NCBI GenBank assembly: GCA_017508825.1 | Contig: JAFWRC010000172.1 | Coordinates: 1-41,689, forward strand | Direction of reading: 5' to 3' | From: Lachnospiraceae bacterium | Lineage (GTDB): Bacteria; Bacillota; Clostridia; Lachnospirales; Lachnospiraceae | Length of the DNA stretch: 41,689 nt | The notes under the pieces: model-generated | The model's database searches: none | What the model was told of the DNA's origin: nothing | The model's input: the letters and a program-made list of their open reading frames with translations, nothing else | Shown here: piece after piece, positions 25,726 to 33,906 of the stretch | How positions within the stretch are numbered: position 1 is the stretch's first letter | Layout: every line of letters starts with the position of its first letter | Position numbers and translations under genes: made by a program

Positions 25726-25754
25726 ATTGTATCATAGATTTCCGCCGCAGGCAA
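25726..25754 (-). promoter_or_regulatory. Possible sigma-A promoter of the 106-residue protein gene
   Basis: On the minus strand TTGCCT and TACAAT are separated by 17 bp, about 45 nt upstream of the start codon. Confidence 0.55.
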
Positions 25755-25768
25755 TGACCGGCATAACT

Positions 25769-26410
25769 TCAGAACGCCTCGATCACCGCCGCAGAATACC
25801 CGTGCGGCGCTACGATCAGCTCGGCACGGATCCGGCTGCTGTCTTCCGTAAATTCAAATACTGCAAAACCGCCGCCCTGTAATACCTGTGTGAAATCCAG
25901 CTCATCCAGCGGCTGCGAAAGCCCTTCTCCCGTATACTTGATATAACTCTCTTTTAAACACCACAGGTCAAAAAACGCCTTTTCCGAAGCGCTGGCCGGC
26001 AGCCCACGCAGATACGCCGTCTCTTTCGGATGAAAGAACCGTCCCGCGATATCCGCCTTCAGTTCCTTCCACTCCTGGATGTCTGCGCCTACGACACGAT
26101 CTGAAAGCGCCACCAGCACCATCTGTCCGGAATGCGATATGGAAAAATGCATATCGGGAAAGTCCTTAAAATACGGTTTTCCCTTTTCGCCGGTCACGAT
26201 CTCATAGATCCCCGCCGGTGCCGCATCCCCCAGGCGTTCCCTGGCCGCATGCTGCACCAGGAGCCCCGCTGCCAGGGACTGTGCGCGCTTCTTCGGGTCT
26301 TTGATCTGCGCTGCCGCTGTGCGCCTTGCAGGATCCACCTGCGTCAGCGCAGTTTTTGCATTGACCTCATTTTCCAAGATCCGTATTCCGGAAAGATAAA
26401 TGTCTGCCAT
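25769..26410 (-). CDS. Sfp-type 4'-phosphopantetheinyl transferase
   Basis: Transfers phosphopantetheine from CoA to carrier proteins. The 213 residues show the Sfp-type motifs: GEKGKPYF, HFSISHSG, VGADIQEW (Mg-binding Asp) and FFDLWCLKESYIKYTGEGLS (Lys and Glu). The carrier protein is not in the window: no peptide-synthetase, polyketide or ACP gene is adjacent. It follows hisS by 29 nt on the same strand. Confidence 0.92.
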   Translation of the reverse strand: MADIYLSGIRILENEVNAKTALTQVDPARRTAAAQIKDPKKRAQSLAAGLLVQHAARERLGDAAPAGIYEIVTGEKGKPYFKDFPDMHFSISHSGQMVLVALSDRVVGADIQEWKELKADIAGRFFHPKETAYLRGLPASASEKAFFDLWCLKESYIKYTGEGLSQPLDELDFTQVLQGGGFAVFEFTEDSSRIRAELIVAPHGYSAAVIEAF

Positions 26411-26439
26411 GTATAACCCCCGCGTCTTTTCTTCATCTA

Positions 26440-27693
26440 TTATTTGAAAAACTCTTTGATCTCGGTGTACCCGTCTGCCGTCAGCTGTTCCTTCTGGAAC
26501 TTCTTGTTCTTCGCCATCCGTACCATCAGAACGGTATTGCCTGCGCGGCGCAATTCCTCTGCCTGTACAAAGACCGCATCTGTCTGCTCTCTGTCCATGC
26601 CTTTTTCCACAAGGAATGCCACCTTGCTGCCCGGCTGCGGCACCGTAAATCCGTTCTCCAGAAGGATCGTGATGATCCGCTCAAAACCGATGGAGAAACC
26701 GCATGCCGGCGTATTCTGTCCGGTGAACTTGCCGATCATCTCATCGTATCTGCCGCCGCCGCCGCAGGAAGAACCGAATTCCTTCAGCTCTACTTCAAAG
26801 ATCGTGCCGGTGTAATAACTCATACCGCGGACCAGCGTCGGATCAAAAAGCAGCGTAAAATCTGCGGTCTTTGCCGCATTGACACCGGAAAAGATCTCAC
26901 TCAGATTATCCCTGCAGGCTTCCGGAAGCGCTTCTCCCATGGTGCTTTCCAGGAAAGCCAGCGCCTCTGCGCCGTTCTTGCCGGAAAGTCCGCTGAACAG
27001 TCCCATATACTTCTCGATGGCCGCCGCTTCATAACCGGCTTCCGCCAGTTCCTTCGCCACGCCGTCCGCGCCGATCTTATCCATCTTGTCCAGGATGATA
27101 AAGATGCTGTCATAATCCGCCTCAGCAAAGCCTGCGTAAGACGCCATTGCCTTCAGCATACGACGGTCATTGATGCGGATATTGAAATTTTTAAAATTCA
27201 GCTTGCCCAAAAGTGTCGTGGTCGCCAGGATCAGCTCGATCTCAGCCAGGTTGGACGGCTCGCCCAGAATATCAATATCGCACTGCATAAACTGACGGAA
27301 ACGTCCGCGCTGCGGCTGGTCTGCGCGCCATACATTTCCCATCTGCAGCGCCTTAAACGGCGAAGGCAGCTCATTCGCGTGTTCGGAATAATATCTGGAA
27401 AGCGGCACGGTCAGGTCATAACGAAGACCTCCGTCCACCAGATCCGCTTCGCTCTGCGCATTTGCCAGATCCAGCTTATTACCGCGCTTTAAGATCTTAA
27501 AGATCAGTTTCTCATTCTCACCGCCCTGCTTGTTCGTCAGGTTTTCGATGTGTTCCATACAGGGCGTCTCGATCTGCGTAAAGCCGTATCCCTTATAAGT
27601 ATCGCGGATCAGCCCCTGTACATAGGTGCGGATCTCCATTTCTCTGGGCAGTACGTCTTTCATGCCCTTGACCGGTTTCTTTGATAGTGCCAT
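26440..27693 (-). CDS. hisS: Histidyl-tRNA synthetase
   Basis: Class II synthetase charging tRNA-His. The 417 residues show motif 1 (ETPCMEHIENL), motif 2 (LRYDLTVPLSRY, then MGNVWRADQPQRGR), the HisA-type RGMSYYTGTIFE, and motif 3 (GFSIGFERI). The C-terminal anticodon-binding domain covers about the last 95 residues. A palindrome with the TTCAGAACC core lies 52 nt upstream of the start. It follows the EAL gene on the same strand. Confidence 0.97.
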   Translation of the reverse strand: MALSKKPVKGMKDVLPREMEIRTYVQGLIRDTYKGYGFTQIETPCMEHIENLTNKQGGENEKLIFKILKRGNKLDLANAQSEADLVDGGLRYDLTVPLSRYYSEHANELPSPFKALQMGNVWRADQPQRGRFRQFMQCDIDILGEPSNLAEIELILATTTLLGKLNFKNFNIRINDRRMLKAMASYAGFAEADYDSIFIILDKMDKIGADGVAKELAEAGYEAAAIEKYMGLFSGLSGKNGAEALAFLESTMGEALPEACRDNLSEIFSGVNAAKTADFTLLFDPTLVRGMSYYTGTIFEVELKEFGSSCGGGGRYDEMIGKFTGQNTPACGFSIGFERIITILLENGFTVPQPGSKVAFLVEKGMDREQTDAVFVQAEELRRAGNTVLMVRMAKNKKFQKEQLTADGYTEIKEFFK

Positions 27694-27744
27694 TGTCTTA
27701 CTTCAATTCCTTTCTCGTTGATATATTTCTTTCGCTTTATAACC

Positions 27745-27768
27745 GTTCAGAACCTTGCCGTTCGGAAC
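27745..27768. repeat. TTCAGAACC-core palindrome upstream of hisS
   Basis: Two short palindromes GTTC-A-GAAC and GTTC-G-GAAC are separated by 6 nt and also pair with each other. They lie 51 nt upstream of hisS and 19 nt past the EAL stop codon. Confidence 0.65.
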
Positions 27769-27786
27769 AGCTGCTCTTCTGTTTTC

Positions 27787-29478
27787 TTACAGAAACAGCG
27801 AATAAAACTGCTTATCCAGCCGGTTTTCAAACTCCTGCACCGGCAGCGGTTTGTCAAAATAAAAGCCCTGCGCCACCAGACAGCGTGTGTTCCGCAGCAG
27901 ATCCACCTGCCGCTTGGTCTCTACACCTTCGGTCACGCAATTCATTCCCAGTTCGCGGATCATGCTTACCACATGTTTATACATCAGCCCGGTGATACTC
28001 TCCTCGTCTGCTTCCGTTGCCGGCAGGAGACTGCGGTCGATCTTGATCACGTGCCACGGGATCTCACGGATCAGATTCAGGGAAGAATACCCCATTCCGA
28101 AATCATCCACCGCCGTATAGATGCCCTCACTGCGCAATCCCATAACCACACGGGTCAGATCCTTAAATTCTACGTCTGTCGTAGTTTCAGTCAGTTCAAC
28201 CTCGATATATTCATGCGGGATCTGATGCTTATCGACCACCTCCAGAATGTGTTCCAGCATATCCGTCTCCACCAGATGCTTTCTGGAGAAGTTTACGGAA
28301 ATACGCACCACATTCCGCCCTTCCTTCAGCCACCTGGCGATATCTTCGCATACGCGGTCCAGCATATAATAATCCAGGTCGCAGATCTCCAAGCCCTGCT
28401 CCAGTGCCGGGATAAAATCTCCGGGCGAAACGATCTTTCCGTCCTTGATCCAGCGGCAGAGTGCCTCTGCGCCTTCCAGTTCGCCGGTCTCTACATTCAC
28501 CTTCGGCTGGTAGTAAACATGAAATTCTCTTTCCTTCAGCGCTTTCGGAAAATCGCCCTGCAGCCGCTGGATCACCTGCCGGCGCCGGCTTACACTCTCA
28601 TCATAAAAAACGACATGGCCGTTTGCTCCCTGCCGCGCCATACCGACCGCATTCATGATACGGTCCAGCAAAAATCCCGGCCCGTCCAGCACAAAATCTT
28701 CCGGTATGCTGAAAAGTCCCGCACTGGCAGATACCATTACTTTTTTATCGTTTTTGCTGTCATAGGCAATCGCTTTCCCCATGGTGACCTGCAAAACCTG
28801 ATCCACCAGTTTTTTCTCAAAACACAGGATAAAGTTATCACCACCCATACGGCAGGCCACGCCGGATTCCCCCACTGCCTTCTGAAGCAGTTCAAAATAT
28901 CCGCGCATCACCTTATCTCCCAAAGGTCTGCCGATCTCCTGGTTGATCACCCCGAAATGCCGCAGATTAAGACAGGCTACGGTCATAGCCGTCAGTTTTT
29001 TCTTCTCCTGCATCGTATTCAGATAACGTATGTAGGAGCGTAAATTCGGAAACCCCTGTTCGTCGTTAAACCCCAACTGCTCCACAACCTGGATCAGACG
29101 ATTACGACTGACAAAGGATAACAGCGTGCGCAGAAGCAGGTCTAATTTTTCCCTTTCTTCCTCATCCAGCGGTGCGGCATCCTTCGATGCATACAGCGTA
29201 CCGATCAGCACGGCCTTCGATCTGGTCACGATGCGTCTCTGCATCACGATCACATCGCCATGTCCGTTATCATAATCGATCAGCATTTCACCGTCATGAT
29301 CATTTTCATGCTTCGGTGTTAAATAAAACTCCGTTACTCCCTTGGCGATTTCAAACAATTCACAGATCCGCTTCAGACAGTCCACAAATGCCTCGCGGTT
29401 GAAATCCTCCAACCGCGTGATATGATAGGCCATCTCTTCAAATAGTGAATAAAAGGCTTTTGTCTTTTCTTCGGTCAA
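27787..29478 (-). CDS. EAL-domain c-di-GMP phosphodiesterase with degenerate GGDEF
   Basis: A 563-residue cytoplasmic protein. The first 125 residues look GAF-like. A GGDEF domain follows (about 135-295) with signature GGDNF at 212-216, which is degenerate, so cyclase activity is doubtful. The EAL domain (about 305-555) has the key residues: E338 in EAL, N396, E428, D458-D459 in DDFG, K479, E517 and Q537. A phosphodiesterase breaking c-di-GMP is the likely activity, with the GGDNF domain possibly sensing GTP. It lies 18 nt after the rhomboid gene and upstream of hisS. Confidence 0.92.
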   Translation of the reverse strand: MTEEKTKAFYSLFEEMAYHITRLEDFNREAFVDCLKRICELFEIAKGVTEFYLTPKHENDHDGEMLIDYDNGHGDVIVMQRRIVTRSKAVLIGTLYASKDAAPLDEEEREKLDLLLRTLLSFVSRNRLIQVVEQLGFNDEQGFPNLRSYIRYLNTMQEKKKLTAMTVACLNLRHFGVINQEIGRPLGDKVMRGYFELLQKAVGESGVACRMGGDNFILCFEKKLVDQVLQVTMGKAIAYDSKNDKKVMVSASAGLFSIPEDFVLDGPGFLLDRIMNAVGMARQGANGHVVFYDESVSRRRQVIQRLQGDFPKALKEREFHVYYQPKVNVETGELEGAEALCRWIKDGKIVSPGDFIPALEQGLEICDLDYYMLDRVCEDIARWLKEGRNVVRISVNFSRKHLVETDMLEHILEVVDKHQIPHEYIEVELTETTTDVEFKDLTRVVMGLRSEGIYTAVDDFGMGYSSLNLIREIPWHVIKIDRSLLPATEADEESITGLMYKHVVSMIRELGMNCVTEGVETKRQVDLLRNTRCLVAQGFYFDKPLPVQEFENRLDKQFYSLFL

Positions 29479-29496
29479 ATCCGTTTCCCCCTGACG

Positions 29497-30078
29497 TTAT
29501 TTTTTGTTCCAGTGATATCCGACGACCGCACCGACGATACCGCCGATGATATGCGCCAGGTTGGAGATATTATCCTGCGAAACGATCCCAGCAAACACCT
29601 GCTTACCGATATAGATGAGCGCTACCAGGATCACGGTCACCGGCAGTTCCCCGTCCTTAAAACTGGTAAATGAGATCAGCAGTATGAAGGCAAATACCAC
29701 ACCGCTGGCGCCGCACAATCTCACATTGGAAAACAAAAAGCAATGTATGATACTGGTTGCCAGTGCCGTGAGCGCAATGATCAGAACGATCTTCTTCGTT
29801 CCGTATTTTTCCTCCAGCATCGGCCCCAGCAAAAGGATGAAAGACATATTACCGATGAAATGATCCCAGCCGCCGTGTCCGAACACATGGGTAAACAACC
29901 TTAAAAACGTCAGCGGATCTGTCCACTTAGACCGGTACGTTTCAAACAATAAATAGTTTGACCTTCCGCCGGTAAGCAGTGACAGGATGAGCGCTGCCAG
30001 ACAGATGATCGAAAAGATCAGTACCGCCGGCGAATTGAACGTCACCCTGATACTCTTTTTCGTTTTATCGAATGCCAT
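29497..30078 (-). CDS. Rhomboid family intramembrane serine protease
   Basis: Membrane protease that cuts other membrane proteins within the bilayer. The 193 residues have about six helices. Catalytic Ser125 lies in GASG and His176 in NLAHIIGG; the conserved HxxxN (H73, N77) is also present. It is encoded between two EAL proteins with gaps of only 32 and 18 nt, so the three genes are probably cotranscribed. The substrate is unknown. Confidence 0.93.
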   Translation of the reverse strand: MAFDKTKKSIRVTFNSPAVLIFSIICLAALILSLLTGGRSNYLLFETYRSKWTDPLTFLRLFTHVFGHGGWDHFIGNMSFILLLGPMLEEKYGTKKIVLIIALTALATSIIHCFLFSNVRLCGASGVVFAFILLISFTSFKDGELPVTVILVALIYIGKQVFAGIVSQDNISNLAHIIGGIVGAVVGYHWNKK

Positions 30079-30110
30079 AGTTTTCGTTTTCTCCCCTCAT
30101 TTTGTTCCTT

Positions 30111-33100
30111 TCAGGCTTCGTCCGCGGACCGTCCCACACCAACGATCAGCTGCGCCCCGTCTTTTTCCAGAACCATTCCGGCCCGGAGCGTGATCTTTAC
30201 TGCCTCCCCGCCGATCATCAAGCGGTAGCGGATCTTGTAGATCCCGCCGTTCTTCGTCTTTTCCAGGATCTTCTCTTTCGAGAATACACTCATAAAATAA
30301 TCCATATCCTCCGGACAGATCACTTCCCGGATATCTCTTACGGAATCGGCAAAGAAATCTTCGCCCGCCTTGGACGTATTCAGTTCCGAATAGTCCCTGG
30401 AAGCGCTATACTGCATATAATTCCCGGATTCCGGATCCACCGTGTAAATTGCAATGAAATCCCCCATCAATGCCGAGATACGGGAATACGTGGTATGTTC
30501 CTCTTTCAGGCGTTCCAGTGTCTCTTGCTGTCGCATCTGGGTATCCACGTTGTTGACACCGATGATGATATGCTTCTCGTCCTCCGGCATACGCACGATC
30601 TTCATATTCACAAAGGTCGCCACACCGTCGATCATCAATCGGTAGTTATGCACAAACACACCGCTCTCATCCAGGATCCGCAGCACATTTTCTTTGGTAA
30701 AGATCTTAAGGAAAGCCTCACGGTCTCCCTCATAGATCACTACCTCGATATCCCTGCGCGCCTGCTCAAAGAACTGATCGCCATGGCGTTCTGCCGAAAG
30801 TGATTTTCCGCTTCCGCGGTTCGCATACTCCACAAAGAAATCCGATGCAGTATCCACATAATAAAGATACATGTAGTCCGAAGACAGCGCCATTGCCGCA
30901 TTGGCAAAGTTCATCTTATCTTCTTCGTCCATCACAACATCCAAAACAGCCACCACATAAGCCGCCACATTGCGGACCGGATTGTTTGCGATCCGCTTCA
31001 CCAGGGAGTTAACCATAGTGCCGTCGCTCATTCTCTCATTCCAGAAGGCACGGTTTCCTTCTTCACTGCAGCTGTCCAGAGAACTCAGGAAGTTATCCCA
31101 TAATCCGTTTCTGACATCCCGGACTGTCCCTTTCTTATCGATCTCTTCCGGGACAATGAAACGCTCTATGAACTGGTTATAGGAATGATTGCTCCGAATG
31201 ATCGAAAAATCTTCCCCACTGTATTCAATGATCGCCATAGGAATGGTATCGAAATACCACTTGGTATTCTTGGCCTCTTCACTGGAGATCGTGCTCAGAT
31301 CATACATATTCACGGAACCGACCACTCTGTAATACTCCGCTTCGTCCGGATTTTCGAAGCCGATCTGCCGCCCTTCCTCATGGCGTTTCCAGATCTCTTC
31401 CAACGGTATGGGCTTGCAGAACAGATACCCCTGCATTCTCGTACAGCCGATCTCACTTAAGAAATCTGCCTGTTCCGCAGTCTCCACTCCTTCGCAGACC
31501 GTCTCGATCCCCAGGCTCTGCGCCAGATGCATCAGTTCTGTCAGGATCACACGCGACTTGGGTGTCGTTTCAAACTGCCGCATGAAACGCATATCAAATT
31601 TGATCAGATCAAACTGCATCTCCTGTAAAAGATCCAGTGACGAATAACCGCTGCCGAAATCATCCATCCAGACCTTGAACCCGAGATTCTGGAAACGGCT
31701 GACCTGTTCTTTGATAAAATCAAAATTCTGCCCGGCCACGCTCTCCGTGATCTCAATGGTGAGCAGTTCCCTGCTGATTCCGGCAACCTTGCAGCGGTTC
31801 TCGATCTCCGCTACGATATCACAGCATTCAAAATCGGTACGTGACAGATTGACCGAGATCGGCACGCTTTTTTTCCCGGCCGCCTGCTGGCTGCGGAGCC
31901 GCTCTAAGATGATATCCACAATATGCAGATCCACCTTATAGATCAGCCGGCTCTCCTCCAGGATGGGGATAAATTCCCCGGGACTGAGCATCCCTTTCTT
32001 CGGATCGATCCAGCGTGCCAGCGCCTCTTCATCGCAGACCCTGCGGTTGGTCGACCGAACGATCGGCTGGTAAAATGCTTTGATCCAGTTTTCATTGATC
32101 GCCTGATCCAGATGATCGATGATATACTGACGGTTATTCTCTCTTGCCAGCATATTGCTGTCATAATAACTGAAACAGGAACCGCTGTCGTCTTTCTTGC
32201 TGTTGCAGGCATACTTTGCACGGTCACATGCCAGCGATGCCTCAACCACTCCCATGGAGTCCAGATAGATCCCGGCCTTGAGCGGAAGCGAGTTACCGTT
32301 GTTCATGCTCTTCGCATCCCGGATGATCTTCTTCAGTTTTCGTTCCAGTCCTTCCGCTTCCGTATAGACCGCAAAATGATCCTGTCCGAACCGGCTGCAG
32401 TGTTCTTCGCCGAACTCTTTGCCCAGCAATACTGCAAGTTCCTTGATCAGCTGGTCGCCTTCGGCAAATCCGTACTTTTTGTTGTAGTACTTCATGCCGC
32501 TTAAGTTCACAAACACGATGGCCGCGGTGATACCTTTTTCGTGCATGACACGCCGGCCGCTCTCAGCCAGCTTGAAGAAATAAGTCATGCTGGGCAGCCC
32601 GGTCATCTTGTCATAGTTCATCTCCTGAAAGATCGTCCGCTCCCGGAAACGTTCCTTCATCTCCTCTTCCGCTTCCCGGCTGATGCCTTCCGGCCTTTCC
32701 GGGTTCCGATCAAACAGAAGCTGCTTATCTTCGTACATCTTTTCCGCAGCCATACGCAGCGCCATCCGGACATTCCGGCTGTCATCCTCCACACAGCCGC
32801 CCAGGGCAAACAATACGTTGCCGTATTTGATGCTGGCCTTACGGATCTGCGCGATCTGCTCTTCCAGCGCAAACAAATCCGTTTCCGTAATGATGATCAC
32901 AAACTCATCCCCGGTCGCCCGGTAGATCTGTTCTTCCGGAAAGACCTCCCGCAGCGCGTTAGCCGAATTCTTTAGGATGACATCGCCCACATTATGGCCT
33001 TCAAAGTCATTGATCCCCCTTAAACCGTTGACACCCGCGAAGATCACGCCGACGGATTTTTTATTACTCTCATCCGCGTGACAGAGCGCGTCGACATAAT

Positions 33101-33731
33101 TATTCATCTCGTTGCGGTTCTGCACGCCGGTCAGCAGATCCTTGGAGCTCAAAAGCCGGAGCTTTTCCAGCAGCATATGATTGCCGAGTTCCGAAGCAAC
33201 GATAAATGCGGTCACTTCCAGCGTCTCCCGGATCTGTGCCGCACGTTCTTTATCAAAATTGATCGCCCACAGATAGCCCAGAAGTTCATTCCGGGATTTC
33301 AGCGGGAACATAATAATACTATGAGCGCCGGCTCCGGTCAGGGACGCATGCCACATGGGGTTGCGCTGCCGGATCACTTCCATTTCCTGTTCGTCTTTGA
33401 CGATCAGACAGCTGTCCCCGGCGATCGTTCCCTTCCAGGAATCGGCGATATCAAAAAACTCATCGTTGACATAGGCTTCCATCGAAAGAAGCGTCGTATC
33501 TTTCGCCAGTGCCTCACACAAAACCGCGCAGGATCGTTCTCTCTCATTGACTACGAAAACACAGCAGTGTCCTGCATCACACATATCCCGGATATCGTGG
33601 ATCACATCCCGCATCGTTGCCCGGAAATCCGTAGTCCCGCGCAGCTTGATACAGGTGTCCAGAACCGACACCGCCGTCTCCGCTGAGATATTCGAAACGT
33701 AACTTAAGTTTTCGTCGTTTGTTACCCCCAT
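30111..33731 (-). CDS. Multidomain GAF-GGDEF-GGDEF-EAL-PAS c-di-GMP protein
   Basis: A 1206-residue cytoplasmic protein with no membrane segment. Domains in order: GAF-like (15-185), GGDEF 1 (195-345, signature TGDEF at 273-277), GGDEF 2 (370-525, signature GQDHF at 449-453, degenerate), EAL (545-785), then three PAS-like modules (about 825-935, 950-1065 and 1090-1200). The last two resemble each other (NYRLMIDG and RYRLMIGG). The EAL domain keeps all expected residues: E569 in EAL, N628, E660, D690-D691, K711, E747 and Q767. It is therefore likely an active phosphodiesterase, with sensor modules on both sides. The start has a GGGGGA site and a promoter at 33779. Confidence 0.88.
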   Translation of the reverse strand: MGVTNDENLSYVSNISAETAVSVLDTCIKLRGTTDFRATMRDVIHDIRDMCDAGHCCVFVVNERERSCAVLCEALAKDTTLLSMEAYVNDEFFDIADSWKGTIAGDSCLIVKDEQEMEVIRQRNPMWHASLTGAGAHSIIMFPLKSRNELLGYLWAINFDKERAAQIRETLEVTAFIVASELGNHMLLEKLRLLSSKDLLTGVQNRNEMNNYVDALCHADESNKKSVGVIFAGVNGLRGINDFEGHNVGDVILKNSANALREVFPEEQIYRATGDEFVIIITETDLFALEEQIAQIRKASIKYGNVLFALGGCVEDDSRNVRMALRMAAEKMYEDKQLLFDRNPERPEGISREAEEEMKERFRERTIFQEMNYDKMTGLPSMTYFFKLAESGRRVMHEKGITAAIVFVNLSGMKYYNKKYGFAEGDQLIKELAVLLGKEFGEEHCSRFGQDHFAVYTEAEGLERKLKKIIRDAKSMNNGNSLPLKAGIYLDSMGVVEASLACDRAKYACNSKKDDSGSCFSYYDSNMLARENNRQYIIDHLDQAINENWIKAFYQPIVRSTNRRVCDEEALARWIDPKKGMLSPGEFIPILEESRLIYKVDLHIVDIILERLRSQQAAGKKSVPISVNLSRTDFECCDIVAEIENRCKVAGISRELLTIEITESVAGQNFDFIKEQVSRFQNLGFKVWMDDFGSGYSSLDLLQEMQFDLIKFDMRFMRQFETTPKSRVILTELMHLAQSLGIETVCEGVETAEQADFLSEIGCTRMQGYLFCKPIPLEEIWKRHEEGRQIGFENPDEAEYYRVVGSVNMYDLSTISSEEAKNTKWYFDTIPMAIIEYSGEDFSIIRSNHSYNQFIERFIVPEEIDKKGTVRDVRNGLWDNFLSSLDSCSEEGNRAFWNERMSDGTMVNSLVKRIANNPVRNVAAYVVAVLDVVMDEEDKMNFANAAMALSSDYMYLYYVDTASDFFVEYANRGSGKSLSAERHGDQFFEQARRDIEVVIYEGDREAFLKIFTKENVLRILDESGVFVHNYRLMIDGVATFVNMKIVRMPEDEKHIIIGVNNVDTQMRQQETLERLKEEHTTYSRISALMGDFIAIYTVDPESGNYMQYSASRDYSELNTSKAGEDFFADSVRDIREVICPEDMDYFMSVFSKEKILEKTKNGGIYKIRYRLMIGGEAVKITLRAGMVLEKDGAQLIVGVGRSADEA

Positions 33732-33778
33732 TGCAATCCCCCGTAAGCGTTTTCATGACCACAGTATAACCCAAGAAT

Positions 33779-33806
33779 ATTATACCGTATAGACCGTATA
33801 GTGCAA
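33779..33806 (-). promoter_or_regulatory. Promoter of the multidomain EAL gene
   Basis: On the minus strand TTGCAC and TATAAT are separated by 16 bp, 48 nt upstream of the start codon. It is divergent from the aspS promoter. Confidence 0.65.
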
Positions 33807-33828
33807 CTTGATTTTCTGTCGGATATCA

Positions 33829-33857
33829 TTGAAAAAAGAAGGATTATATGCTACAAT
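33829..33857 (+). promoter_or_regulatory. Sigma-A promoter of aspS
   Basis: TTGAAA and TACAAT are separated by 17 bp, 50 nt upstream of the aspS start codon. The leader is too short for a T-box. Confidence 0.75.
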
Positions 33858-33906
33858 AGCACGGATTTGTTTTCAGATCTGTTTTAAAAAAAGAGAGGTA
33901 GATGAT

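Noticed and set aside
27718-29043. 441-residue plus-strand reading frame opposite the EAL gene
   Set aside because: It is antisense to a well-supported EAL protein and has no ribosome binding site or known motif.
33858-33906. T-box leader in front of aspS
   Set aside because: The stretch between the promoter and start codon is about 50 nt, too short for a T-box, and has no T-box core sequence.
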